Source: Chloroflexota bacterium (GTDB lineage Bacteria; Chloroflexota; JAJPGV01). From it: a DNA stretch of 64,000 nt. Below the pieces are notes generated by a model. The model did not search any database, had not been told where the DNA came from, and saw only the letters and a program-made list of their open reading frames with translations. Below are positions 30,585 through 40,126 of this stretch, one piece after another; the stretch's first letter is position 1; each line of letters opens with the position of its first letter. Where the stretch lies: contig JAJPGV010000015.1 of the NCBI GenBank assembly GCA_021325635.1, positions 114,179-178,178 of the forward strand. Reading direction: 5' to 3'. A program made the position numbers and the translations under genes.

Positions 30585-30920
30585 ATGGCCGACCAAACAC
30601 TCACCTGCCAGGACTGCGGAGCGAGCTTTATCTTCAGCACGTCCGAACAGCAGTTCTTTGCCGACAAGGGCTATACCAGTCCTCCAAGCCGCTGCCTCGA
30701 TTGCCGTAGAGCGCGCCGCGAGCGCGGCGGCGGCCAGCAGAGCGGCGGACGCACAGCGGATCGGGTGATGACCGACATCACCTGCAGCTCGTGCGGCAAG
30801 CCGGCGCAGGTGCCCTTCGTGCCGCGAGGCGACCGTCCGGTCTATTGTGCCGAGTGCCACGCTCAGCAATCCGGTGGTTCTCGCGGCGGCTCCGGACGCT
30901 TCAGCAACCGCCGGTACTGA
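30585..30920 (+). CDS. Zinc-ribbon protein with two CxxC/CxxC domains
   Basis: Starting at ATG 30585, the 111-residue protein contains two four-cysteine units. The first is TCQDCGASFIFS with RCLDCRRARRE (zf-trcl type). The second is TCSSCGKPAQVPF with YCAECHAQQ, the CxxC-x17-CxxC type. A Gly/Gln/Arg-rich linker joins them and a Gly/Ser/Arg tail ends the protein. Proteins with this layout are widespread in Chloroflexota and Patescibacteria. They are thought to bind zinc and perhaps nucleic acid, but their function is not established. Confidence 0.82.
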   Translation: MADQTLTCQDCGASFIFSTSEQQFFADKGYTSPPSRCLDCRRARRERGGGQQSGGRTADRVMTDITCSSCGKPAQVPFVPRGDRPVYCAECHAQQSGGSRGGSGRFSNRRY

Positions 30921-30933
30921 AGCCAGGCTTCTC

Positions 30934-31134
30934 TTGGCTGCTGACGCTCCCCAGGCCGCGTCCTGCCCACCTCACCGCTGGCTGATCGAAACCCTCCGCG
31001 AGTCCAGCGGAAGCGTGGAGAGCTGGACCTGCAGCCAGTGCGGCGAGACCCGGACGCTGGACCGGCGCAAGCTCGACACGCGTCCGCCATGGCTCATCAC
31101 GAAAACGCCGCGCGGGGCCAAGCAGCCGGGCTGA
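30934..31134 (+). CDS. Small CxxC protein (about 66 aa)
   Basis: The frame overlaps the end of the zinc-ribbon gene. A TTG at 30934 with AGG six bases upstream gives a short protein with PPHRWLIETLRESSGSVESWTCSQCGETRTLD. One Cys pair is visible, plus a possible Cys/His pair (SCPPH) before it, so a single zinc site is plausible. The pattern W-x-CSxCGETR recurs in small proteins of related bacteria, as I recall. The start is uncertain, and an ATG at 30847 would overlap the previous gene by 74 bases. Confidence 0.5.
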   Translation: MAADAPQAASCPPHRWLIETLRESSGSVESWTCSQCGETRTLDRRKLDTRPPWLITKTPRGAKQPG

Positions 31135-31159
31135 GTGGCCGAGACCCGCGAGCAGCCCC

Positions 31160-31861
31160 CTAGCTGTTGAGGGCGGCCGCCAGGAACGTGAGCATCTCCT
31201 CGCGCGCCCGGCGAGCCGACTCCCGGTGGTAGGCCGGGGACAGGTGGTTGTAGAAGGCGTGCCCGGCCGGGTACGTCACAACGCGGTGGGGCTTGTCGAG
31301 CTGGGTCAGCTCGGCATCGAGCTTCCGCACCTGCTCGAGTGGAATCCCGTCGTCCAGCTCGCCGAACAGGCCCAGAACGGGACATCCGACACGATTGAGC
31401 CGGTCGAGAGGGTGCTCGGGCTGCCGTGGTGAAAGCTCCTTGTTGAGCGGGCGGCCATAGAAGTCGACACAAGCAGCCAGCTGACGGTAATGCGTAGCCG
31501 CGAGCAGGGCGATCCGTCCACCCATGCAAAAGCCGACCACACCGATTCGCTCTGAGACAGCGCTCCAGCCTTTCAGATATTCCAGCCCCAAGCCGAGGTC
31601 TTGCAGGACGCGGGTATCGTCCAGCGTGAACCCGCGATGGTACAGATCCACGCCCAGGCAGACGTAGCCCTGCAGGGCCAAGTCGCCGGCGGTATCGAAC
31701 AGGTGCTGAGGTTCCTCATAAGGGCGGCGGCCGCCCACCCCCACACGGTCATGCACGAGCAGCAGCCCAGGTCTAGGTTCGCTCGCGGGAAGGTGGACAG
31801 TGAACGCCGGCACCCCACCCGGCAGATCGATCCATGCGGTTTCGGCGCTTGTGGAGCTCAT
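31160..31861 (-). CDS. Dienelactone hydrolase family protein
   Basis: Starting at the ATG at 31861, the 233-residue alpha/beta hydrolase shows the DLH triad: Cys112 in GFCMGGR, an Asp at 170/171 in GELDDGIP and His201 in AGHAFYNH. Carboxymethylenebutenolidases of this family hydrolyse dienelactones in chlorocatechol and related aromatic breakdown, but many members act on other esters or lactones. It is cytoplasmic, with no signal peptide. It is divergent from a binding-protein gene, with 55 bases between starts, so promoters must overlap. Confidence 0.9.
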   Translation of the reverse strand: MSSTSAETAWIDLPGGVPAFTVHLPASEPRPGLLLVHDRVGVGGRRPYEEPQHLFDTAGDLALQGYVCLGVDLYHRGFTLDDTRVLQDLGLGLEYLKGWSAVSERIGVVGFCMGGRIALLAATHYRQLAACVDFYGRPLNKELSPRQPEHPLDRLNRVGCPVLGLFGELDDGIPLEQVRKLDAELTQLDKPHRVVTYPAGHAFYNHLSPAYHRESARRAREEMLTFLAAALNS

Positions 31862-31916
31862 TGGTCTCTCTTTGATAGCATGCTGGCGTATTCCGACGTC
31901 GAGAAAACAGGACTGC

Positions 31917-32993
31917 ATGATGCCGAACACGGTACGGTGGCAATGGCTCCCGGGGCTGCTGGCAGCTGCGGCAGCGCTGGCAGGATGCGGGCAGGCGGCC
32001 AGTCAATCAGCGACGAGTGCCGTCTCCTCAGGGGCGAGTGCGCGGCCCGAGAGCCAGCCGGCGGCAGTGTCCACTTCCAGCCGTACGGTGCATCTGGCCT
32101 GGACCTCGAATGCCATGGGCCTCATGCTGTGGCCGCTGGCTAACGACGCCGGCTACTTCGCGAAATACGGCCTCAACGTCTCGCTCTCATTCGTGAATGG
32201 CAGCGCGGCGGCCGTCGCCTCGCTGCTGGCCGGCGAGCTGGATGCGGCCGACATGGCCGGCTCCTCGATGCCCGGGGCCGTGACCAACGGGGCCGACCTG
32301 GTGATGCCGGTGGGCTTCAACAGCCAGGGATACTTCCGGCTCATGGCGGTGCCCCAGATTCACAGCCTCCAGGACCTGAAGGGCAAGACTGTGGCGATTA
32401 CTCGCCAGGGTGACAGCTCGGACCAGAACTGGCAGGGCGTGCGGCAGTATCTCGGCTGGCAGCCGCAGGATGTTAAGGTCGTGGCCGGCGGCAGCCAGGC
32501 AGGACAGATCGCGCTGATGCAGAAGGGCGAAGCGCAAGCCGGCCCATTCACCGTGCCCAACAACATCCTGGCGCAGGAAGCCGGCGCCCACGAGATCTTC
32601 GATGGCTCCCAGCTGAAGATGGCCGACCAGGGTCCGGGCATGGTCCTCACCCGCCGCTATCTGTCCGCCAACCGGCCGGTGGTGCTGAGCCTGGCGAAGG
32701 CCAGCATCGAAGCCATGGCCCGCTGGAAGAAGGATCCCGAGTTCACCAAGGCCGTCCTGCGAAAGTACTTGAAAACTGACGACAGCGCCTTCATCGACGA
32801 GGGCTACAAAGCGTACACGCTGGCCTGGCCCGAAGTCCCCTACCCCAGCGCCGAGGGATTAGCCGTGGACATCAGACAATCATCCGCGGAGAACGAGAAG
32901 GTGGCCCAGCTCCGTCCCGAGCAGCTCATGGACACCACGATCGTGAAAGAGCTGGTGGACAGCGGCTTCATCAAGCAGATATACGGCGGCTAA
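31917..32993 (+). CDS. NMT1/TauA-like substrate-binding lipoprotein
   Basis: I start at the ATG at 31917 because a lipoprotein signal with lipobox LAGC begins there (358 residues). The mature part has AWTSNAMGLMLWPLANDAGYFAKYGLNV, SLLAGELDAADMAG, LKGKTVAITRQGDSSDQ and the late helix EDFI-like LVDSGFIKQIYGG, typical of nitrate/sulfonate/pyrimidine-precursor binding proteins (NMT1/SsuA/TauA). No permease or ATPase is adjacent. It is divergent from the dienelactone hydrolase gene, which hints at an organic acid or lactone ligand, but this is inference. Confidence 0.88.
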   Translation: MMPNTVRWQWLPGLLAAAAALAGCGQAASQSATSAVSSGASARPESQPAAVSTSSRTVHLAWTSNAMGLMLWPLANDAGYFAKYGLNVSLSFVNGSAAAVASLLAGELDAADMAGSSMPGAVTNGADLVMPVGFNSQGYFRLMAVPQIHSLQDLKGKTVAITRQGDSSDQNWQGVRQYLGWQPQDVKVVAGGSQAGQIALMQKGEAQAGPFTVPNNILAQEAGAHEIFDGSQLKMADQGPGMVLTRRYLSANRPVVLSLAKASIEAMARWKKDPEFTKAVLRKYLKTDDSAFIDEGYKAYTLAWPEVPYPSAEGLAVDIRQSSAENEKVAQLRPEQLMDTTIVKELVDSGFIKQIYGG

Positions 32994-33453
32994 GCCCGAA
33001 CCGGAGCCCGCTGCATACGATACTCAACCGAAATGCCGTGTTCAGTTGCGTACCCGATCTTCGGCTGACCGGCAGGGGTAAGCCCGGCGCGCGCGTTTCC
33101 GACAGCTTCTGAGCGGACCGATACCCGGTGCAGCGCGGGCCCTTGCCGCCCCGGCACGTCCCTGTTTCCCAATGAGCTGAAGGTGGGATGCAGGGCCGTC
33201 CTTCAGGCCGTCTGACCGGCCCCACTCGACGGCCTAGCGGCCAAGCCTATCGCGGCGCGACAGGTACTAGTCGAGCAGTGGTAAATCCGGGCCACCGGGT
33301 CCTGGTAGTTAATGGCTACCAATTGGTCGCTTTTGCACCCCTCTTCACCTACATACGGTAGGTATTTAAGGCACAACACTGAGTAATCTGGGCAATCTTT
33401 CGACAAATACGTAGAGACCCTCGGTCTCGCAGACTGTGGTAAGGGGTGGTCGC
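32994..33453 (+). other. Long leader/intergenic region upstream of the giant surface-protein gene
   Basis: No gene is evident in these 460 bases, and base composition is less GC-rich towards the 3' end. Two short hairpins are visible: TGGTAG/CTACCA (33304-33309 with 33317-33322) and GAGACC-CTC-GGTCTC (33414-33428). The second lies just before the AAGGGGTGG that precedes the ATG at 33454. The stretch probably contains the promoter and a structured 5' UTR. I could not match it to a known riboswitch by eye. Confidence 0.45.
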
Positions 33454-36400
33454 ATGGCGTGGTGGAACGTAAATCGAGGACGGTCGGGACGAAGGATGCG
33501 CTGGTGGAGGGCACCGCACGGCAAGCTGGCAGGCGGGCTCACCATCCCCGTGATCCTTTCCCTCGTGGCAGAGCTCTTTGGCTGGGTCACACCGGCATTC
33601 GCTGACAACTGCCCCAACGGCACCGATATCTTCAAATCCGTCAGTGTCAGCAGCGTAACCGCCGGCAGCACCTCGAGCGACATCGTCTTCCAGTTCCAGC
33701 CGCCGTGCGGCTTCGATTCGGCGGCAACCAACGGCTCAAGCAATCCAAGCGAGGTCTACATCGTGCTGCCCGCGCCGGCCAGCGGCGGCACCTGGACCAA
33801 ACCTCAGACCACCACATCGACCGCGGCCGGTTACGTATCGACTTCGATCGACTGCACCACGGCCTGCACGACAAGCACCGTGAACGTCGTCGGCGCCGGC
33901 ACGGCGTCCTCACCCTGGATTATCGTCATTCAGCCATCCGCCCAGCTGTTCGATCCGACCGGATCTCTGTGTACGAAGTCCACGACCGAGGGCTGCATAC
34001 TCACCGTCACCTACAAAGCTCCTCACGTTCAGGAGCTGGCGGCCACCGCATTGACCAGCAGTCCTACCTCAGCATTGTTCGCATTGGGCGCCTGCAACTC
34101 AGGCCGCAGCGGCAGCACCAGCCCATTCAGACAGGTCTGTCCTTACAAGGCCAATGGTACGATCAGCACCAGCGTCATCGACGCCGGCAGCACCGAGGGC
34201 GGAGCAATCACCAGCGCTACGACTTTCTGGATGCCCGGTGGCGTGGTGGACAGCGCGGTCGGGACGAACTGCGCCGCATGTGCGCAGTCCATTCCGGTCT
34301 ATCCGTCGACCGCGACGTCCTATACGGTCACCAACCTTCCTTCCTCGGCCACGGCGGGAACCTCCTTCAATTTCAATCTCGCGGCAAAGGACGCCTACGG
34401 CAACACCGTCAACATCGGGCCCAACAACTTCGGCAACAGCGTCACGCTGACGACGACGGACCCGCAGGCCAGCTCCCAGCAGGCGGTGCAGTTCACGAGC
34501 GGCACCGCTGTGCCCAACGCTACCCTGAAACAGGCGACAACCAGCGGCTGGACGCTTACCGTTGATGGGCCAACGTGCACGCTAAGCGGCGGCGGGGGCA
34601 CCGGAGCAACGTGCAGTCCGACGGTTGGCGGAGCAGTCAGCACCGTCGCGCTGCAGGCGTTCGGGAGTGGCTACACCAGCGCGCCCACCTGTACGATCAG
34701 CGGCGGCGGTGGCGCCGGAGCAACCTGCGGGACCACCATCGCCAGCAGCGGAGGCACGGTCCAGTCGGTCACTCTCACCGCTGCAGGCAGCGGCTACACC
34801 AGTACCCCAACCTGCACGATAAGCGGCGGCGGCGGCGGCACCGGCGCGACCTGCACCATAACGCTCGCCGGCAGTGTTACCGCAGCGTCCGTGACCGCGG
34901 GCGGCAGCGGCTACACGACGCCTCCCACCTGTGCGCTGGCAGGCAACAGCGGCAGTGGCGCGACGTGTACCGCCGCGGTGAGTGGCGGCGCGGTAACCAG
35001 CATCAGCATCACCGCCGGTGGGAGCGGCTACAACCGCACAGTTACGACCAGCCTGGTGCCGGTCAACCCCGGCCAGCTCAACAAGCTGATCGTGACACCG
35101 CCGGCCAGCGCGACGGCGGGGTCTGCCTTCAGCGTGACGGTATCAGCCGCCGATGTTTACAACAACACCGTCACCAGCTACTCCGGGACGGTCGTCTTCT
35201 CCAGCACGGACAGCTCCAGCAATACATCGAAGCACATTCCCTCAAACTACACCTTCGTGCCAGCAACGGACCACGGCACGAAGACCTTCAGCACAGGGGC
35301 GTGTCCGAACTGCTTCACCCTGGTCACCTCCGGGAATCAGTCGATAACGGCCACTGACAACGGGAACAGCATCAGCGGCATTGGCGCGCTGGTCATCAAC
35401 CCCGCGGGCGTAAACAGCTTGGCCTTCTCCAGCCCGCCCTCTACCGCGTCGGCCGGAGGCGCCTTCGTGCTTACGACGCAGGCGCTGGACCAATTCGGCA
35501 ACCTGGTAACGAGCTACAACGGCACGGTCAGCTTCAGCAGCTCCGATTCGGGAACCGGCGTCAGCCTGCCTGTCGCCTACCAGTACGTTCCGGCAACCGA
35601 TGCCGGCAGCCACGGCTTCTCGGTCACACTCGCGCACACCGGCGCTCAGACCGTCACCGCCACCGACGGCACCAGGACGGCCGGACCGCAGACCCTCAAC
35701 GTCACCACCGCGCAGCCGGCGACCCACCTGGCCATATCGGTCACCTCCGGACTCAACAGCGGCAACGCTACGGCGGGGCAGCAGCTGACCGTCCAGGTGA
35801 CGGCCCAGGATCAGTTCGGCAACACGGCCACGACGAACAGCGACACGATCAACATCACCAGCACCGACCCGAACACCTCCGGTATGCCGGCCAATGCAGC
35901 GCTGGTCGCCGGATCGAAGTCCTTCCAGGTGACCCTCAAGACATCGTCTGCCACCGGCTTCACCATCACTGCGTGCGACACGAACACTGACACCTGCCCG
36001 CCGGGCACTCAAAGCGGCACCGTTACGCGGATCTCGTCGAGCAATATCCCGGTCCTGCCAGGCAGCGTCACGACGCTCAGCGTCTCCCCATCTACCGGCA
36101 CGCCCACCGATTCGACCAACTTCTCGGTCACCGTCACGGCGAAGGACAGCTTCAACAACACGGTGACAAACTTCGCCGGGACCGTCAGTCTGACCAGCAC
36201 TGATCCCAAGGCGCCAAACCTGGCAACCAACTATGTGTTCACCACGTCCGGCGGTTCACCAGACAACGGCGTGCATACGTTCACCAGCCTGCAGCAGCAC
36301 ACCTCGGGTGCTCAGACGCTGAGCGCCTCTACAACCGTCAATGGGGTCACCGTCAGCGGCACGACAGGTATCACCGTCGCTGCTGGGCCAGCTGCATCCC

Positions 36401-39400
36401 TCGCCATGACCAGTCCGGCGACCGCCACTGCCGGAACCAGCTTCAGCGTGACGATTACGGCCAAGGACGTGGACGGCAATGTGGCCACCGGCTACCTGGG
36501 AACGGTGACCTTCAGCAGTAGTGACACCCACGCCGTGCTGCCCAGCGCGTACCCCTTCGTGGGCGGCGACGCCGGCACCCATACGTTCACCAACGCGGTG
36601 ACCTTGAACGTCGACGGCAGCCAAACGGTATCGGCCGGCGATGGCAGCGGACATAACGTCACCAGCAGCCCGGCGATCTCGGTCAGCGGCTCCGGCCCGG
36701 CGGCCAGCATGACCATCACCAATGTGCCCGCCACCGCCATCGCCGGATCGGCCTTCACGCTGACTGTTTCGCTCTTCGACTCTTTCGGCAACGCGGCGGC
36801 AGGGTATACCGGCACGGTCCAATTCACGACCACCGATCCCGATAGCTCCGGCTTACCGAGCAACTACACCTACAACGGCAGTGGGACCGGCAAAGACAAC
36901 GGCGTGCACTCCTTCTCCGTCACCCTCAAGACAGGCCAGAGCAGCACCGTAACAGTAACCGACACCGTGAGCCACGTCACGGCAACTACAGCCAGCATCA
37001 CAGTCTCACCGGGCGCGGTCACAACGCTCGGCATCGTGCCATCGACCGGCACGCCAACGGCCAATACAGCTTTCACCGTGACGGTCACGGCCAAAGACGC
37101 CTTCAACAACACGGCCACCAACTTCACCGGCACGGTCAGCCTGACCAGCACCGACCCCAAAGCGGCCACACTGGCGACCAACTATCTGTTCACGACCGGG
37201 GGCGGTGGCGACAACGGCGTCCACACCTTCACCGGCCTGAAGCTGCACACGGCCGGAGCAGTGACCATCAGCGCATCCACCACCGTCAACAGCCTGCAGG
37301 TCACCGGCACCACATCGGTGACGGTCGGCGCAGGGCCGGTGGCGGCGCTGGCGATGACTTCGCCCGCAACCGCGATTGCCACGAGCCCGTTCAGCGTGAC
37401 GGTGACCGCGACCGACGTCGACGGCAATCGGGTATCGGGCTACACCGGGCACGTCACGTTCAGCAGCACCGACACACACGCCAACCTGCCTAGCGCCTAC
37501 ACCTTCACCCTGGGCGACGCCGGCAGCCACACCTTCAGCAGCGGCGTCACCCTGAACGTCGACGGTAACCAGACCCTCACGGTCGGCGACGGCACGCTCA
37601 CCTTCACGACCCCGACCATCGCGGTCAGCGGCTCCGGACCAGGCAGCACGCTGACCATCACCCATGCCCCCGCGTCGATCAGCGCGGGGACGGCCTTCAC
37701 CATCAACGTCTCCTTTGCAGACAGCTTCGGGAATCCCACCACCGGCTACGTCGGGACCGTGCACTTCACGACGTCCGACCCGAACACGTCGGGCCTGCCG
37801 TCCGATTACACCTTCGCCGCAGGCGACAATGGCACGCACGCCTTCCAGCTGTCGCTGTTCACGGCCGGCACCCGATCGCTGACCGTGACCGACACCCTGA
37901 ACGGTGCGCTTACCGGGACAGTTCCGAGCATCAACGTCCAGGCGGGCACGGTTCCGACACAAATCGTCTTCAGCCAGCAGCCGGTGGGCGGCCTGGGCGG
38001 TGCGGCGCTCGCCACACAGCCGATCCTGCAGCTCAAGGACGTTGGCGGCAACCTGGTGAACACCAGCAACCAGGTGAGCATCGCCATCGCCGCCGGTCCT
38101 GGGGGAGCCAACCTCGGCGGAACCACGAACCTGCCGGCAAGCGGCGGTGTCGCCACCTTCACCAACCTGACGCTCGATAAGGCAGGCACCTACCAGCTGG
38201 TCGCCACCAGCGGCGGCGTATCGGCTACGAGCTCCTCGCTCGTGGTGAGCGTTGGCCCCGAGTCGCAGCTGGTCATCACTCAGCAGGCGCTCGGCGGCAC
38301 CACCTTCAACGCCAACTTCGCGATCACACCTGCTCTGAAGGTGGCGGTCGAGGATGCGGGCGGCAACGTCGTCACCGCTTCTTCGCTGTCAGTGACCATC
38401 GCGCTCAGTCCGGCCGGCACGCTCAACGGCACGGCCACCCAGTCCCTGGTCAACGGCATTGCCACGTTCAACGGGCTGAGTGTTGGGACGAACAACACCT
38501 ACCACTTCGTGTTCACCGCCAGCGGCACCCGAACCAACGCCACCACCGCCACGGGCAACGTGGCCACGGCAACGGGGAACCCGTTCAACGTCACACCCGT
38601 GAGCACTGGTCTCAATCCCGGATCGGGCACCGCCGGGACGTCGGTAACGGTCACGGTAACCGGCTTCCTCACCCTGCAGCCTGTCACGCTTACCTTCAAC
38701 GGCTCATCAGAGTCATTCACCGGCGGCGCGAACTTCGCCAATGGGCAGTGCACCACCGACAACGGCGGTAGCTTCGCCTGCACGTTCGTGGTTCCTCCGT
38801 CCACCAGCGGAGCCAAGACCATCGCCGTGAGCGATGGCAGCAATACGGCGTCCTCAACCTTTAACGTCACCAACGGTGGCCTCACCGGTGGGCCGACGAC
38901 CATGATCATCAAGAAGATCAGCCCCAGCTTCGGACCGGTGGCCGGCGGCACCCTCAAGGACCCGAGCCCAACGCCGCCCACGCCAGGCCAGAAGGCGGTC
39001 AAGAACGCCATCACCATCACCGGAAGCGGCTTCCAGACGGCCAGCGGCATCATGTTCGGTAACGCCAACGGCAATATCGTGTCCATCAACAGCGCCGGCA
39101 CGGTCATGAAGGCCATTCCTCCGGCAGGCACGGGCGCCGTGCAGGTGCAGGTCCTGGGGTCGATCGGCAACAGCGACAACAGCACTGCCTCGAGCCTGTA
39201 CTTCTACGGGCCACAGATCACCAGCCTGTCGCCCAGCTTCACCAACACCAAGGCCAAAACTGTCAAGCCGGTAACCATTCATGGCCACAACCTCGCAGGC
39301 GTTACCGGCGTCACCTTCGTGCCCGCCGGCGGCCAGTCGTCGGCGCCCACCGGCGGCTCGGTGAGCGCATGCACCCCTTCCTCGTCCGATACCTGCATGA

Positions 39401-40080
39401 AGCTCACCCTGCCGACGGTCGGGCCTGGCGCCGGGGCCTATTATGTCGAGCTCACCGGCTCCCGCGGGTCGAGCGACATCAGCAGCCAGATGGACATCTT
39501 CAGCCCGGAGATCTACGCCTTTGGCCCGTCGGTCACCGGCATAGCCCCGCTCTTCGGATCCGCTAGCGGTGGGAACAAGCTCACCATCAGAGGCCACGGC
39601 TTCACCGGAGCAACGTCGGTGCATGTTGGCAGTAACACCATCTCCACCGGGGCCTTCACCATCAAGGGCGACACGACCATCACCGTCAGCAGCCTGCCCG
39701 CCCAGGCCGCCAGCGATGCGGCTCAGGTCAACGTGAGCGTGACCGGCGCGAATGGGGACGTGAGCGCGGCAGTGGCCAAGAGCACCTATTCCTACGGCCC
39801 GGTGGTGACCAATATCAATCCCAAGGTAGCCGTACCCGGCTCGCCGACGAAAGTCACCATTACCGGCAAGAACTTCCTGGGAGCCACCGCGGTGCACTTC
39901 GGCAGCTGCTCCACCTGCAACATCACGACCGGGCTGGTGATCAACTCCAAAGGCACGTCCATCACCCTGTCGCAGATGCCTAACCACGTGCCCGGGGCGG
40001 TGTACATCACAGTGGAAGGCGCACTCGGGCCAACCGACGTGAGCGCTCCCAGCGCGAAGTCGATCTTCAACTTCTACTAA
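33454..40080 (+). CDS. Giant secreted surface protein with Ig-like super-repeats, Gly/Cys repeats and IPT/TIG domains
   Basis: The 2208-residue protein has a long twin-basic signal region cut after AFA (residue 50). Its N-terminal domain (~51-290) starts DNCPNGTD and contains several Cys pairs. A Gly/Cys-rich section follows (34570-35040), with four to five repeats of the form GSGYTSxPTCxISGGGG. Next come Ig-like/invasin-type domains of ~100 residues (about 35080-38580), including a three-domain unit present twice. About four IPT/TIG domains close the protein (38910-40077, for example ITSLSPSF, VTGIAPLFGSASGGNKLTIRGHGF, VTNINPKV). No sorting motif or final membrane helix is present. It is probably an adhesin, S-layer-like or matrix protein. 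AAGGGGTGG precedes the ATG. A strong terminator follows. Confidence 0.85.
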   Translation: MAWWNVNRGRSGRRMRWWRAPHGKLAGGLTIPVILSLVAELFGWVTPAFADNCPNGTDIFKSVSVSSVTAGSTSSDIVFQFQPPCGFDSAATNGSSNPSEVYIVLPAPASGGTWTKPQTTTSTAAGYVSTSIDCTTACTTSTVNVVGAGTASSPWIIVIQPSAQLFDPTGSLCTKSTTEGCILTVTYKAPHVQELAATALTSSPTSALFALGACNSGRSGSTSPFRQVCPYKANGTISTSVIDAGSTEGGAITSATTFWMPGGVVDSAVGTNCAACAQSIPVYPSTATSYTVTNLPSSATAGTSFNFNLAAKDAYGNTVNIGPNNFGNSVTLTTTDPQASSQQAVQFTSGTAVPNATLKQATTSGWTLTVDGPTCTLSGGGGTGATCSPTVGGAVSTVALQAFGSGYTSAPTCTISGGGGAGATCGTTIASSGGTVQSVTLTAAGSGYTSTPTCTISGGGGGTGATCTITLAGSVTAASVTAGGSGYTTPPTCALAGNSGSGATCTAAVSGGAVTSISITAGGSGYNRTVTTSLVPVNPGQLNKLIVTPPASATAGSAFSVTVSAADVYNNTVTSYSGTVVFSSTDSSSNTSKHIPSNYTFVPATDHGTKTFSTGACPNCFTLVTSGNQSITATDNGNSISGIGALVINPAGVNSLAFSSPPSTASAGGAFVLTTQALDQFGNLVTSYNGTVSFSSSDSGTGVSLPVAYQYVPATDAGSHGFSVTLAHTGAQTVTATDGTRTAGPQTLNVTTAQPATHLAISVTSGLNSGNATAGQQLTVQVTAQDQFGNTATTNSDTINITSTDPNTSGMPANAALVAGSKSFQVTLKTSSATGFTITACDTNTDTCPPGTQSGTVTRISSSNIPVLPGSVTTLSVSPSTGTPTDSTNFSVTVTAKDSFNNTVTNFAGTVSLTSTDPKAPNLATNYVFTTSGGSPDNGVHTFTSLQQHTSGAQTLSASTTVNGVTVSGTTGITVAAGPAASLAMTSPATATAGTSFSVTITAKDVDGNVATGYLGTVTFSSSDTHAVLPSAYPFVGGDAGTHTFTNAVTLNVDGSQTVSAGDGSGHNVTSSPAISVSGSGPAASMTITNVPATAIAGSAFTLTVSLFDSFGNAAAGYTGTVQFTTTDPDSSGLPSNYTYNGSGTGKDNGVHSFSVTLKTGQSSTVTVTDTVSHVTATTASITVSPGAVTTLGIVPSTGTPTANTAFTVTVTAKDAFNNTATNFTGTVSLTSTDPKAATLATNYLFTTGGGGDNGVHTFTGLKLHTAGAVTISASTTVNSLQVTGTTSVTVGAGPVAALAMTSPATAIATSPFSVTVTATDVDGNRVSGYTGHVTFSSTDTHANLPSAYTFTLGDAGSHTFSSGVTLNVDGNQTLTVGDGTLTFTTPTIAVSGSGPGSTLTITHAPASISAGTAFTINVSFADSFGNPTTGYVGTVHFTTSDPNTSGLPSDYTFAAGDNGTHAFQLSLFTAGTRSLTVTDTLNGALTGTVPSINVQAGTVPTQIVFSQQPVGGLGGAALATQPILQLKDVGGNLVNTSNQVSIAIAAGPGGANLGGTTNLPASGGVATFTNLTLDKAGTYQLVATSGGVSATSSSLVVSVGPESQLVITQQALGGTTFNANFAITPALKVAVEDAGGNVVTASSLSVTIALSPAGTLNGTATQSLVNGIATFNGLSVGTNNTYHFVFTASGTRTNATTATGNVATATGNPFNVTPVSTGLNPGSGTAGTSVTVTVTGFLTLQPVTLTFNGSSESFTGGANFANGQCTTDNGGSFACTFVVPPSTSGAKTIAVSDGSNTASSTFNVTNGGLTGGPTTMIIKKISPSFGPVAGGTLKDPSPTPPTPGQKAVKNAITITGSGFQTASGIMFGNANGNIVSINSAGTVMKAIPPAGTGAVQVQVLGSIGNSDNSTASSLYFYGPQITSLSPSFTNTKAKTVKPVTIHGHNLAGVTGVTFVPAGGQSSAPTGGSVSACTPSSSDTCMKLTLPTVGPGAGAYYVELTGSRGSSDISSQMDIFSPEIYAFGPSVTGIAPLFGSASGGNKLTIRGHGFTGATSVHVGSNTISTGAFTIKGDTTITVSSLPAQAASDAAQVNVSVTGANGDVSAAVAKSTYSYGPVVTNINPKVAVPGSPTKVTITGKNFLGATAVHFGSCSTCNITTGLVINSKGTSITLSQMPNHVPGAVYITVEGALGPTDVSAPSAKSIFNFY
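34570..35040 (+). repeat. Gly/Cys-rich protein repeat section (GSGYTSxPTCxISGGGG)
   Basis: Within the giant surface gene, codons for GSGYTSAPTCTISGGGGAGATC and close variants recur four to five times, with period about 30-35 residues. The DNA shows the same pattern of GGCGGCGG runs. Each unit has a Tyr-Thr-rich turn and cysteines, suggesting a short cross-linked repeat structure. The unit is repeated within one gene and is not a mobile repeat. Confidence 0.75.
36061..37944 (+). repeat. Two tandem copies of a three-domain Ig-like super-repeat (about 950 bp each)
   Basis: Copy 1 (36061-37011) and copy 2 (37012-37944) each encode the same order of three different Ig-like domains. Domain A begins VTTL, with STGTPT then TDPKA. 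Domain B is MTSPATA with SSSDTHA or SSTDTHA. Domain C is of the form ITNVPA or ITHAPA with GYTGTV or GYVGTV and TDPDSSGLPS or SDPNTSGLPS. The copies are 317 and 311 codons, which shows duplication of a whole triplet rather than of single domains. Confidence 0.8.
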
Positions 40081-40092
40081 GGGACGGACAGC

Positions 40093-40126
40093 GCTTGGGG
40101 GTGAGCATCGACGCTCACCCCCAAGC
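40093..40126 (+). terminator. Rho-independent-type hairpin after the giant surface gene
   Basis: A perfect 14-base stem, GCTTGGGGGTGAGC (40093-40106) and its complement (40113-40126), closes a six-base loop. It begins 13 bases after the stop codon. No T-run follows. Confidence 0.85.

Noticed and set aside
33255..33325. A cyclic di-GMP (GEMM-I) riboswitch upstream of the giant surface gene
   Set aside because: Only the 3' half shows a vague resemblance. The conserved 5' GCAAACC and GAAA-loop parts are missing, so it stays a hypothesis in the findings, not a feature.
33454..40080. The many GC-rich short repeats inside the giant gene as a CRISPR or mobile repeat array
   Set aside because: They follow the codon frame of the GSGYTS-type and Ig-like protein repeats, and spacing and length are those of protein modules.
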